A stretch of 64,000 bases of DNA, from contig CALDTY010000011.1 in NCBI GenBank assembly GCA_937923605.1, positions 1 to 64,000 of the forward strand. Reading direction: 5' to 3'. The notes below the pieces were generated by a model. The model had not been told where the DNA came from. It searched no databases and saw only the letters and a program-made list of their open reading frames with translations. This DNA is from Candidatus Absconditabacterales bacterium (lineage in GTDB: Bacteria; Patescibacteriota; Gracilibacteria; Absconditabacterales; Absconditicoccaceae). Below, one piece after another: positions 48,662-58,981 of the stretch (position 1 is the stretch's first letter; each line of letters begins with the position of its first letter). Made by a program: the position numbers and the translations under genes.

Positions 48662-48940
48662 TTAATATATTTTTATGCTTCTTAATCTATATGAATATCA
48701 AAATTCATCTAATTTTATGTTAAGTTCCTTACGTAAATCTTCTCTTTGCATAAACCACATAGTTTTATCTTCATTGCTCGGTAAGCGAAAAGTTAACACT
48801 TCTCACCTAATAAAACCCTTAATTTCTTCCTTTGAGATTGATTTAGCATTAATATGGTGCATCAAAAAAGATCAAATACTAAGTTTTGAAAGATTTTTTT
48901 GTGCTAGGCGATTCTTGAGAACCTTTTTTATTTCTTTCAT
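48662..48940 (-). CDS. DUF721/DciA-like small protein
   Basis: A 92-aa ORF with three TGA glycines, so it belongs to the recoded set. KKVLKNRLAQKNL, then EVLTFRLPSNEDKTMWFMQREDLRKELN and a C-terminal YRLRSIKIY resemble DUF721 proteins (DciA, which helps load the DnaB helicase). The match is by pattern only. It starts inside the last codons of the WecA-like gene (13 nt overlap). Confidence 0.5.
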
Positions 48941-50031
48941 AACGGCTTCGGTGAATAATTACTGTCTAAACCCTTAACTCGATATAGATATATATTTATA
49001 CCATAAAATATAAACGCCATGGCAAAGAAGACTATCAACTTTCAAATTCTATCATTTCATAATAGTAACATGACAGTCATAAAAAACAATGACCATCACC
49101 AAATAAATATTCTGACTTCTCCTCTATTTCGTCATAAAGAAAGCAATCTATAGTGTAAATGTGAATAATCTCATTTTAAAGGGTTCTTGTTCTTTTTCCA
49201 TCTATCAATAATAACCCATATAGCATCAAATAATGGTAAAGCTAAAACAACAATCATTGTTCAAATTTTAGCTCAACCTAATAATGACAAATATCATAAT
49301 GAAAATCAGAAAAACATAGTTCATACATCTCTCATTAATCACCATGGTTTGTATTCCATAATTGTTCAAAACACTCAAACTACAAAAAGAATAAGAGCAA
49401 CTATTTTTACACGAAGCAATAACTCATTGCGTTCAAAAGTCATAAATTCAAATGTAGGAAACACAACTAATACTAATAAGAGAAATATTGTTAGAAATCA
49501 TATTGTACTCATTCATGTTGCTAATCCATAGATTCAATCAAACCAATTTATAGCATTTATAAATAATACAAACCAAGCAATGGTAGCTATTAACGAAGTG
49601 AATCAACTTAGTTGAATAGCTTGAAATCATGGTATACTGAGATAATCAAGTCAAACTCAAGAAAATCGTCGAGCACCTGCTGCAACTAAGATCTGAACCA
49701 AAAACCTTATTCATGCTGAAAGTGAATACTTCTTATCTACTAAGTATCAAAGCTCATCTATAATTGAAACTAATGCTATAATTCATCCTCACACAAACAG
49801 TCATAAGAACTCTTTTCAAACATAATCTAGATCCAAATAATATTTTGTAATAAGAAGCAATACTAAGAAAGTAATAATTATTGTTACTCATTGTAGAGTG
49901 GGTACTGGATCTCTATCAGGAACATCTTTTCCAGGCTTATCTAAAATATTGAAGAATCTAAAAAATGATATTCATCACCACAGACAAATTGAACAAACTA
50001 TAATATATGTCAGAATTAGAAACAAATCCAT
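48928..50031 (-). CDS. WecA/MraY-family phospho-N-acetylhexosamine transferase
   Basis: A 367-aa multi-pass membrane protein that transfers sugar-1-phosphate to undecaprenyl phosphate. Signature pieces: NILDKPGKDVPDRDPVPT (start of the family), IIDELGYL, INAINWFDGIYGLATG, and the cytosolic GDYSHLHYRLL. These fit WecA/TagO/Rfe-type GT4 enzymes rather than MraY, which has the NLTDGLDGLA form. Many TGA glycines lie in the motifs (WFDGIYGLATG). It likely starts lipid-linked glycan synthesis for the surface polymer. Confidence 0.88.
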
Positions 50032-50128
50032 TATTTTGTATACTAAGGTTCTCAAAAATTTGTTCAAGTTGAGCTTTACAAAAAAGCAAACAAAACTAAA
50101 ATAGAGATTCTATAAACTAATTAAACAT

Positions 50129-50413
50129 ATGAAATATCAGAAATGAAAGATCAAACGTGAGCATCATGTACTAAAAGAATTTGAATGAGTACTTACACGT
50201 ATGGAAAGTATCAAACAAGTTAAAAGAATTATTCCCTGAAGAATTAATAACTCTGCATGATCATCAAGTCATACCTGAGTAAATTTTTCTTACACTACAC
50301 CAAGTTGACTAAAATATAAATTAAACTCATGTGGGTCTTCACAAGAATGTTTTGTCATTTGTGATCCAAAAGATGCGAAAATAATAGTAGAGAAAGTGAA
50401 AAGAATACTATAA
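50129..50413 (+). CDS. DUF2103-like protein
   Basis: A 94-aa protein: KQVKRIIPGRINNSAGSS, TPSGLKYKLNSCGSSQECFVICDPKDA. The pattern fits predicted metal-binding DUF2103 proteins, which have TPTGLK- and GSSVQEVF-type motifs. TGA glycines are present in both. Function unknown. Divergent to the WecA-like gene. Confidence 0.65.
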
Positions 50414-50510
50414 CATTAAATCGTAATCCAATAATTATTACATAGATTAAAAACCATGTCTGTATAGAAATAATGACTATGATCTTATCTTTTTAAAATT
50501 AGCATAAACT

Positions 50511-50975
50511 ATGCTCAGTCCATCAGAAACAAGTCAAATCGTTCAGATCATAAAAAATATTGATGATAAGAATAAAAAAGTGCCATTTAGGAAAGATTTA
50601 GAGAATCATCCAATTTTTTGACAGTTCTTTTTAGAGCTTGAAAAAGAACAGAAGAATGAAGTTGATGAAATTATAAATTGATACATCAAAAGCAAAATCG
50701 AATGATTATCAACAAAATGATGAGAATTCTTTAGAAGATTTTATAATCTTAATAAAGATAATTTTCGACTATTTAGAGATCTAAATTCGGTAGAAGATAA
50801 TATAAAAGGGAAAGATTTTCAAGATATTTGAAAGGAAATAGAACAGGAATTATTTAAATTTGAGAATATGCTTACTCAGAATATGGGGAAAAGATCATAC
50901 TGACTAGATAAAGTAGTTAGTGCTTTCTATGACATAGTTCATAGTTTCTTCCCACGATTTAGTTTTGTAGAATAA
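50511..50975 (+). CDS. Hypothetical helical protein
   Basis: A 154-aa ORF ending 1 nt before the HtrA-like gene's ATG, so probably an operon with it. It is charged and helical (FFLELEKEQKNEVDEIINGY). No TM or known domain. TGA glycines are present. Confidence 0.55.
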
Positions 50976-50976
50976 T

Positions 50977-52086
50977 ATGCAATATCTTTATACTGCTTTA
51001 GTAAGTATCATTACAAGCTTTCTAGTTGTAAGTTTCTTTATAGATAAATGAGATATCGAAAATACTATTGATGGAAATAATGGAAATTCTTCTCATAAAC
51101 CAATAGATCTAGATAATTTTTGACTAAAAGATCTTGAATTTGAACTTATATCTACAGTTGATTCTGTAAAAGAAAGTGTAGTAAGTATCACAGCATCAAA
51201 AGATTTTATTTCTTACAACAACTGAAAACCAACAGAGTTGTTTCAACAAGAAGTGTGATGATGAAGTTGAATTTTGATATCTAAAGAAGGATACATACTA
51301 ACGAATAAGCATGTTATAAATGATGAAGACGCTATATATACAGTGATATTCTCTGATTGATTAATAGTAGAAGTAGAAGCCGTTTGGCTTGATAAGAATT
51401 TAGATATAGCCGTAATAAAAGTTAGTGATAAAAAAGTTTGATATAGAAGTCCTGCAACCATAATTGACCTAGAAGATAATACATTAGTATGACAATTTGC
51501 ATTAGCAATATGAAACGCCTTAGCTGAATTTCAGAATTCGGTTACATTTTGAGTAATAAGTTGAAACAATAGGAAACTAACTATTGATGAAGAAAATTTA
51601 TATGCATGACTCTTACAAACTGATACATCTATTTCAGAATGAAATAGTTGATGACCTTTATTTAATCTAAATTGAGAAGTAATATGAATCAATACTGCAG
51701 TGAGTGCATTCTGAGAAAATATTTGATTCGCAATTCCAATAACTCAACAGTTTGTAAACGCTACATTACAAAGTATTAAAAACAATAACTCAATCGTTAG
51801 ACCATTTGTATGAGTACGCTATATTGATATTGATAGTAATGTTGCAAAGGAATTAGATATTTCATTGGATTGATGAATCTATATTGCTGAAGTTATTGCT
51901 TGATCACCCGCAGACGACGCTTGAATTTTAAAGGATGATATTATAACTCACGTGAACAAAGTAAAAATTGATGAACATCGTCCCTTTTTGTATCAATTAT
52001 TCACAAATATTCCTGGTCAATCATTAGATGTTGATATACAAAGATGATCAACACTTACTTCCTGAAAAATTCTTCTTGGACAGTAA
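50977..52086 (+). CDS. HtrA/DegP-like serine protease with PDZ domain
   Basis: A 369-aa S1C protease. It has an N-terminal signal anchor (YTALVSIITSFLVVSFFI), catalytic His in LTNKHVIN, Asp in KNLDIAVIKV, Ser in EGNSGGPLFN, and a C-terminal PDZ domain (GGIYIAEVIAGSPADDAGI, KDDIITHVNKVKI). All three glycines of GNSGGP are TGA. It acts in the envelope as a quality-control protease or chaperone. Confidence 0.93.
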
Positions 52087-52181
52087 TACTTGACAAGCAA
52101 TTTCACTACATCTAAAAAGTAAATACTTGAAAATAATCATATAATAGCTACTACAATACTATTTGTTATTTATATATAGAC

Positions 52182-52658
52182 ATGTTCATAAATATTCTAG
52201 CTTGAATTATTCTTATAATTTGAGGTGTATTAGCTTCATATTGATTAGTAATATCAAAAGCTCCCGATTTAAAGAAAGAGTATGACAAGATAATTCCTTA
52301 CCAAGGCATTGTTTGAGTCATCTTACTTTTAATGTGACTTCGAGATTTATTTCACATATTCACAATTTTATGAACCTTATCAACTAGTTTGATATGAGGT
52401 TTATTAGGTCTGGCTACATTGTTTACTAAGCTAATATTATGATTTGTACTTAGTTTTGGGCTTATCACAAAGTACGTACTAACTTGAGATAAGAAAAAAT
52501 GAAAAAAGAAATCTAAAAAATCTGATGCTGACCGAAAAGATTCTACAAATAACATGTATAAAACGTTAACAGCAATACAAGTGCCATTTTGAATATTGGC
52601 TATTGTTCTATGATTATTAGCTATTATTTTGACAATATATTTCGCAATTACATTATAA
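52182..52658 (+). CDS. Hypothetical multi-pass membrane protein
   Basis: A 158-aa ORF with about five hydrophobic segments (NILAGIILIIGGVLASYGLV; GIVGVILLLMGL; LSTSLIGGLLGLATLFTKLIL; ITLTIYF) and a highly basic cytosolic loop (GDKKKGKKKSKKSDADRK). Many TGA glycines. No family known. It ends 3 nt before a bidirectional terminator. Confidence 0.6.
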
Positions 52659-52661
52659 TTT

Positions 52662-52695
52662 AAAAAAGGCAAACCACAGAAGTTTGCCTTTTTTT
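52662..52695. terminator. Bidirectional terminator
   Basis: AAAAAAGGCAAAC-CACAGAA-GTTTGCCTTTTTTT. It ends both the plus-strand membrane gene and the minus-strand TGA-free pair. Confidence 0.9.
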
Positions 52696-52708
52696 AAAAT
52701 TAAATAAG

Positions 52709-53059
52709 TTAGTTACATGTAATCTCATCAAATTTTTCTTTCTGTGTTTCAGAAAGAAAGAATGTGTTTAATGTAATGTCAGCATCAATTTTGATTTGTA
52801 TAAAATGATTAACTAATGATATTGTGGCATTTCCAAGTTTTTGAGTAGTATTTTTTAGATAGATTCGTCTACGTTTAATAGGCTCAAATCTAAACCAATC
52901 ATACACTTTTGGTGATCGATTAAAATTCTTCTGAAATTCCTGAATAAAGTGCATAACCAACTGAAATGATTTACCATGATCAATATAGGTTACGGCAAAT
53001 TTTTTAAAATCATTCAGAAAGATTTTATCAGTATTTTCAGAAATGATGTGCTCATGCAT
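52709..53059 (-). CDS. Hypothetical TGA-free protein
   Basis: A 116-aa ORF, ATG 53059 to TAA, with only two Gly (GGN). Aromatic and basic (KVYDWFRFEPIKRRRIYL). No TM or known domain. Follows the membrane gene by 10 nt in the same block. Confidence 0.5.
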   Translation of the reverse strand: MHEHIISENTDKIFLNDFKKFAVTYIDHGKSFQLVMHFIQEFQKNFNRSPKVYDWFRFEPIKRRRIYLKNTTQKLGNATISLVNHFIQIKIDADITLNTFFLSETQKEKFDEITCN

Positions 53060-53069
53060 TCTTAGTTTT

Positions 53070-53813
53070 TTAGTTCTCTAATAAATAGTAAAAATCTCTC
53101 TTTTGCTTCGATCTTTTATCATGTTTATCTTGATTAAATTTATCATAAATCTCATTACTAATAGTGATATAGTTTAACGTGTAGTACTCAATAATATCAT
53201 CCTTAGCAATTAATACTGGAAATGAAGAATATACATCAGAAGAATATTCATATTCGAGATCAATTGTCTCATTTGGATACATATCTTGAAGCATTATTGT
53301 CCTATTTCTATCGGTTAAACCTATTAATTCACAATATTTTGATACATCATTAAGTAATAAAGAAAAACTTTTTCTACAATTGAAATGCAATGCCTCATAG
53401 TACGTACTAAAAGCAATCTGAGTAGTTAAATTAATAAGAATACAACAAACTACAAGAGCGCAAAACACTAAGTATCCAATTACTTTCAAAGGATTATCTT
53501 CAGTTTTATCACAATTATATATTAAACAAGCAATAAATAATAATGCAAAAATCACAATATACAGAAATACATGATGAACAATAATCTGTCTTCTTAGTTC
53601 CTCAAGACTATTTGTTGTTTGTTTTTCAGAACTATAAATTCTGATTGGTTTAAATGAATACTTCTTTTGATGATTATGCTTTCTATATGCAACAACAATA
53701 ACAAAACTTATTACTGCAATGAAAAATAACCATAAAACAGGTACATAATGGAATATCGTCATATCTATTTTTTTTGATTGAATTATATCTTCTTTGACTA
53801 TTAAATATCTCAT
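53070..53813 (-). CDS. Hypothetical TGA-free membrane protein
   Basis: A 247-aa ORF (a shorter form could start at the ATG 51 nt in). Three hydrophobic segments are visible (VPVLWLFFIAVISFVIVVAY; VFLYIVIFALLFIACLIY; VIGYLVFCALVVCCILINL), then a soluble C-terminal domain (NVSKYCELIGL...). Two Gly, both GGN; no in-frame TGA. Unlike the neighbouring dnaE, which uses TGA. It belongs to the same code group as the 57.5-64 kb block. Confidence 0.55.
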   Translation of the reverse strand: MRYLIVKEDIIQSKKIDMTIFHYVPVLWLFFIAVISFVIVVAYRKHNHQKKYSFKPIRIYSSEKQTTNSLEELRRQIIVHHVFLYIVIFALLFIACLIYNCDKTEDNPLKVIGYLVFCALVVCCILINLTTQIAFSTYYEALHFNCRKSFSLLLNDVSKYCELIGLTDRNRTIMLQDMYPNETIDLEYEYSSDVYSSFPVLIAKDDIIEYYTLNYITISNEIYDKFNQDKHDKRSKQKRDFYYLLEN

Positions 53814-53923
53814 ATATACAATAAATATGATGAACTATTTGTCAACATCAATCAATTCTTTTGTTTTGTTTTACTTTAGCATGTTACTACTATATATAAA
53901 TATATATATTTGATATTATATTG

Positions 53924-56851
53924 ATGGATATATTTGAGTTTGAACTTCGTTATAAGTCATATGAATGATTAAGCACTAGATTTCATCTATGATGGGATGA
54001 GTCGAAAATTTTAGAGTTGGTAAAAAAGACGTCTTGATGAAAGCTAGATACTAAACTTGTAGATACCTCAGTAGAAGAATTGCATATTAAGACAAAAATG
54101 ACATACACTTGATATAAAAATGATTTCATAGAAACATCTCTAGATATTATAGACACTACATGAAAAAAACTATTTGAGTACATAGAACGTTTAGAATACG
54201 AACTAAAAGTGACACATGAAATGTGATACAATACATATTTTCTAATTGTTGAAGATTATATTTCTCGAGCAAAAGAAAATAATATAGTTGTAGGGCCTTG
54301 AAGATGATCTTGTGCATGATCTCTTATGTCATATGCAATATGAGTAACAGATTTAGATCCTTTGCAATATGATCTAATTTTTGAAAGATTCTTGAATCCT
54401 GCACGTATATCTATGCCTGATATTGATACTGATTTTGAAGATACACAAAGAGACAAAGTAATTAACTACATAACAGATAAGTATGGTTCTGATAAAGTAG
54501 CTCATATTTGAACATATATGAAACTTGCAGCAAAAGCAGCATTCAAGGATGTTGCTAGAGTTATGTGAATAAAGTTTATTGACGCAAATAATATCGCTAG
54601 TTTTATCACCGAAAAAACAATACAGGAATCGATTGATGATAATAAAGATTTTCAGAAAGTGATTGCCAATGATAATAGGTTGAAAAAAGTAATAGAATTT
54701 GCACAGGCTCTAGAATGAACTGTAAGACAGACATGAGTCCATGCTTGTTGAATGATTATAGCACCAGAAAATACACAAAACTATTCTGTAATACAGCATC
54801 CTCCAAAATCAAGTAGTGGATTAAGAGATGAGGCTAGAGTTGTTTCACAATATGAATGATGAACTATTGAAGATATATGACTTTTGAAAATGGATCTACT
54901 TGGATTGAGAAATCTAAGCATTATAAAAAATACTATTAGAATTCTTAAAGCTAAATCTGAGAATGAAGGAACTGAACTGGATGATTTATTTAAGCATTTC
55001 TTAGACACAATGTTGTTTCATCCGCCTTTGGATGATCAATTTGTGTATAAAAAGATCTTTTGGAAATGAGACACATCATGAGTATTTCAGTTTGAGTCCG
55101 ATTGAATGAAAAATTGGCTAAAAAAATTAAAGCCAACAGGTTTTGATGACCTAATTGCTATGGTTTCATTGTATCGTCCAGGGCCAATGGAGTTTATACC
55201 AAACTATATTGATAGAAAGCATGAGATTGAAGAAGTCAAATATATGCAACTCGATTTACAAAGCATACTTAGACGTGAGTATTCAAAAGAAGTTGCTGAA
55301 GAGGAAAGAATAAAGATGGAAGAAGATCTTTGACCGATTATGAATATGACATACGGAATTGCTGTTTACCAAGAGCAGTTGATGCGTATGTCTCAAGCAA
55401 TTGCTTGATTTTCAATGTCTGAAGCCGATAAATTAAGAAAATGAATTGGTAAAAAGATTGCAGAACTGATAGAGAAGATAAAAAAGGAATTTGTAGAAAA
55501 AGCGTGAACTCATAGACAATACAAACCAGAAACAGCTACTCGAATGTACGAGAAGATGATTGAGCCTGCTGCCAGATATTCATTCAATAAATCACATGCA
55601 GCCTGTTATGCCTATATATCGTATCAGACGGCTTATCTGAAAGCCCACTACCCTTTAGAATTTCATGCTGCTTTATTAAGATCAGTAGAGGAGAATACTG
55701 ATAAACTAGCACAATTTATTGATGAGATAAAATTGCAATGATATGATATTGAATTACCTGATGTGCAAGTAGCTTTTGAGCATGTTGCCTCTATAAACAA
55801 TAAAATATACTTATGATTGCTTGCTATAAAATGAGTTTGAAGTGACGTTGCATCTCATATAGAAACTGAAAGAAAAACACATTGAATTTATGAATCTCTA
55901 ACAAATTTCTTAAAAAGAAACAAAGAATACATAAACAAAAAAACTCTAGAGGCTCTAATTACATCATGAGCTTTGGATAGTCTTGAATCACGCTTTAATA
56001 TGTACCATAATATTCCACTTATTATTGATTGGGTAAAATCATTAGAATGATGATGACAGCAAGCATGATTATTTGCTTCAACTAATGTTGAAGGTGCAGA
56101 TCTACTACTCCATTCAGAAACAAAATCAACCAATATAGAGCTTCTCAAAACTGAGTGGCTAGCATTCAAGACATTTGTTTCTGGACATCCTCTTGATTGA
56201 CTATACACATTTATAAGAGGTAAATACTGATTCATTTCAATGTTTAAGGATAAAGAATGATACTGAGATTTTAGTTTATTATGATTTATCAAAAGTATCT
56301 CAAGAAACAGAAGATGAGAATGATTTTTCATAAAAGTTGAAGATATATCTTGAGAAATTGAGTTTTATATTAAAGACAAATTAGACTTCGAACCTTTTAT
56401 GATTATCTCGGTACATTGATATATGTGAAGAAGACCTAGAATTCATAAGATTAGTGGATTCAATATTTGAAGTTTGATTGATAAAGCAAAAAGAAATGGA
56501 AAATTTAATGTTGATCAGACTGTTTCAAAAATCAGATCTGAAAGATTTCAACAACAAGTAGTTGAAACCACAAATACACCTACAAAAGGTTCGGTTGAAA
56601 CAAGTAAAAAGGTAAGCACAGATAATTTAACTGAATCTATTGAATGATGAGAACCAGTAGTTGAGTTTTATTGAGAGTTAAAATATGAATTCAGGAAAAT
56701 TAAAACTGCATGACTAAAAATGAAAGTCAAATGAATCATAAAATGATATGCTTGAGATTCTGAATTGATTATATGAGAAGAAAAATTTCATGTAAATGAA
56801 GAATGACTGAAAAAAATTAATAAGTTGATGGCTGAAGTTGACATCAACTAA
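53924..56851 (+). CDS. dnaE: DNA polymerase III alpha subunit lacking the N-terminal PHP domain
   Basis: A 975-aa catalytic subunit of the replicase. It begins at the segment after the PHP domain ([40 protein letters not shown]), then GPGRGSCAGS, the catalytic [34 protein letters not shown], a C-terminal OB fold and a tail. The usual PHP domain of about 270 residues (starting FVHLHVHSEYS) is absent, and no PHP sequence is seen upstream: a TGA-free block sits there and an in-frame TAA precedes the ATG. So PHP is either encoded elsewhere or lost. Many TGA glycines are in the motifs. The annotated length is otherwise full. Confidence 0.9.
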
Positions 56852-56895
56852 GATATCTATACATTCAAATTAAATTTTATTTTTAAGAACAACTA

Positions 56896-57312
56896 ATGAA
56901 TTACGAAGGAAAAATTATTCAAATTCTAGCAGTGGAAACTATATCTACTTGATGATGAGATAGACAAAAACAAACAATTGTACTAGAAGAGAATAGAGAA
57001 TCAGAGTACAAATGATGAGTAGTAGTAGATTTTCGATGAGATAAGCTAAGCTTAATTAGTGATTTGAAGGTATGAGACATCGTTAACGTGTGACTCAATA
57101 GTAAAGCTAGAGAGTATAATGGAAGATGGTATAACTCGATTACATGATGGAAAATTGAAAAACAAGGTTGATGAACCTGATCATGACCTGCAGTGCCTCC
57201 TACAGCAACAACATGAGCTGCAGCACCAGCCGCTTGAATTGCAACAGAAAAGGTAGCTAATGCTGCTCCAGCACCAGCAACACAAGAATATGAAGACGAA
57301 CTACCCTTCTAA
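56896..57312 (+). CDS. DUF3127 SSB-like OB-fold protein
   Basis: A 138-aa protein: N-terminal GKIIQILAVETISTGGGDRQKQTIVLE, then LKVGDIVNVGLNSKAREYNGRWYNSITGW, characteristic of DUF3127, an OB-fold/SSB-related family. A linker rich in Ala/Pro/Gly follows and an acidic tip EYEDELPF resembling the SSB C-terminal interaction peptide. It directly follows dnaE (44 nt), suggesting a replication role on single-stranded DNA. TGA glycines are frequent. Confidence 0.8.
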
Positions 57313-57336
57313 TTACTTTAACGTTGTGCTATAATT

Positions 57337-57364
57337 AAAAATGTCCCTATATAGGGACATTTTT
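57337..57364. terminator. Terminator after the dnaE operon
   Basis: AAAAATGTCCCTAT-ATAGGGACATTTTT. Perfect stem with an A-run and a T-run. It marks the border to the TGA-free 57.5-64 kb block. Confidence 0.88.
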
Positions 57365-57383
57365 AGTACTTAAGCTTGAAATA

Positions 57384-57412
57384 TTGACATATATAACTAT
57401 ATATGTATGACA
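57384..57412 (+). promoter_or_regulatory. Possible promoter of the MscS operon
   Basis: TTGACA at 57384 with TATGAC about 16 nt downstream, 50 nt before the MscS ATG. The -35 is perfect but the -10 weak and the region is AT-rich, so this is tentative. Confidence 0.3.
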
Positions 57413-57461
57413 GTGTGACATAAATATCTGAATACAGAAAATGAACCTTAAAACTATATAA

Positions 57462-58571
57462 ATGGAACGAAAAATAGCATTAACCAGCGCATGGTTACTT
57501 ATATATGTAATAGTTACATGTATAATGATGAAACATAAAACTTATCTCTTTCTGAATTATGAAGTGATACATTGGTGGGAGTTGTTTACTACCATATATA
57601 TATTTGCTACATTTAGTTATGTAGTAAATCTTTGGAAACAAATATCTATTCTTATCACTCATACATTTTATGTGATAATGATTGCTCAATTATACTTTCT
57701 TGTGAAATATTGCTTTGTTCAAAGTATACAAAGTACGACATTTATGCAATCTCCTGTGTTCAAAATTGGATGTTTCATTGCATTGTTGATATACTTGTAC
57801 TTTGTGAAAAATCTTCTAGAGAAAGGAATAAAACAGATACCCTTATATAAGTTATTGCTTAAAAGAGTAGAAAAATCTGATACAACAAGAGACGATCAAG
57901 TTTTGAACACAATGGAAAAGTTGATTGATTTTATATTATCAATCATGTTATTTGTACTAGCAATAGTATTCACCTTTGGAGCTAAATCATCTATTGCATT
58001 ATATAGCACTGGTTTAGGTAGTATATTTGTTGTAATGATATCGTACTCATCAAGACATATTTTTAAGAATGGTATTTCTGGAGTAGTTATTTTTGCAAAA
58101 GATATTCTTAGAATTGGTGGTTCTATCACTTACAATGGCTCTAAGGGAGAAATAAAAGAAGTTGAACTTGGTCATATCATTCTTCAAAAAGATAGTGGTA
58201 CGACAATTAGAATACCAAGTGCTGGAATATTGGAAAATGGCTTTTCTAATCATATGAAAATAGATAGGAATGGATTCAATTTTCAAATTCCAATTGAAAA
58301 AAACCGATCTAAGATTGATCAGGCCCTCAAATCTATTGAATCACTACTTACAAAAAAATCAAAAGATTGGAATATCTTAGATAATACTGTTGAAGTAGTT
58401 GTGACAAAAATAGGTTTAAATTCAGTGACTATTGAAGCATCTTTCGATACTAGTGTTATGGAATTTGATAGACAGGTAGATAGTTCAAAGGAGAAAATTT
58501 CAAAGGACTTGGAACAAGAAAAGAAGATTCATAAAGAATTTATAATTAAAATAATAGAATTAAATTTGTAA
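57462..58571 (+). CDS. MscS-family mechanosensitive channel, TGA-free
   Basis: A 369-aa protein with at least five TM segments in the first half, a pore-lining TM3 (LGSIFVVMISYSSRHIFKNGISG) and the MscS beta domain (FAKDILRIGGSITYNGSKGEIKEVELGHIIL, IRIPSAGILENGFSNH). It has 17 Gly, all GGN, which would be very unlikely in a genome where most Gly are TGA. It would form a cytoplasmic-membrane channel for osmotic release. Stop TAA. First gene of a plus-strand run with two more TGA-free ORFs. Confidence 0.85.
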   Translation: MERKIALTSAWLLIYVIVTCIMMKHKTYLFLNYEVIHWWELFTTIYIFATFSYVVNLWKQISILITHTFYVIMIAQLYFLVKYCFVQSIQSTTFMQSPVFKIGCFIALLIYLYFVKNLLEKGIKQIPLYKLLLKRVEKSDTTRDDQVLNTMEKLIDFILSIMLFVLAIVFTFGAKSSIALYSTGLGSIFVVMISYSSRHIFKNGISGVVIFAKDILRIGGSITYNGSKGEIKEVELGHIILQKDSGTTIRIPSAGILENGFSNHMKIDRNGFNFQIPIEKNRSKIDQALKSIESLLTKKSKDWNILDNTVEVVVTKIGLNSVTIEASFDTSVMEFDRQVDSSKEKISKDLEQEKKIHKEFIIKIIELNL

Positions 58572-58593
58572 ACAATAAAATAAACAAAAAAAA

Positions 58594-58980
58594 ATGATAA
58601 CTAAAATAGTAATACTACTTGCCCAACAAGCATTTTTAGATGGTATATTGACCTTTATAAAAAGAAAATATGTCACTAAAGCACTGAAAGCTAATGCAAC
58701 CTTAAAGTTTGAAGCGACTAAGGAAACTGCGATGAAAGCTATAGAAGATATTTATACTGAATCAGCTGGGAATATTGAAAAATTTCAGTCTGAACTACAA
58801 AAATTCTATCTCAAACATATGAAAGAAATCTATGGAGAAGCTAACAGTACAGAGTTAAAAGATGTGTTCAGTATTACATTTGAAAGCTATAAGGAATTGT
58901 GGTCTGATATACATGAAAATCTAGAGACATACGTAGAAAAAATATCTACATTTTTCGATTTCACAAAACGAATAAAGTAA
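58594..58980 (+). CDS. Hypothetical helical TGA-free protein
   Basis: A 128-aa ORF. N-terminal hydrophobic start (TKIVILLAQQAFLDGILTF), then charged helices (KATKETAMKAIEDIYTESAG...). Few Gly, GGN only. It follows the MscS gene by 22 nt and precedes the DUF389 gene. Function unknown. Confidence 0.5.
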   Translation: MITKIVILLAQQAFLDGILTFIKRKYVTKALKANATLKFEATKETAMKAIEDIYTESAGNIEKFQSELQKFYLKHMKEIYGEANSTELKDVFSITFESYKELWSDIHENLETYVEKISTFFDFTKRIK

Positions 58981-58981
58981 A

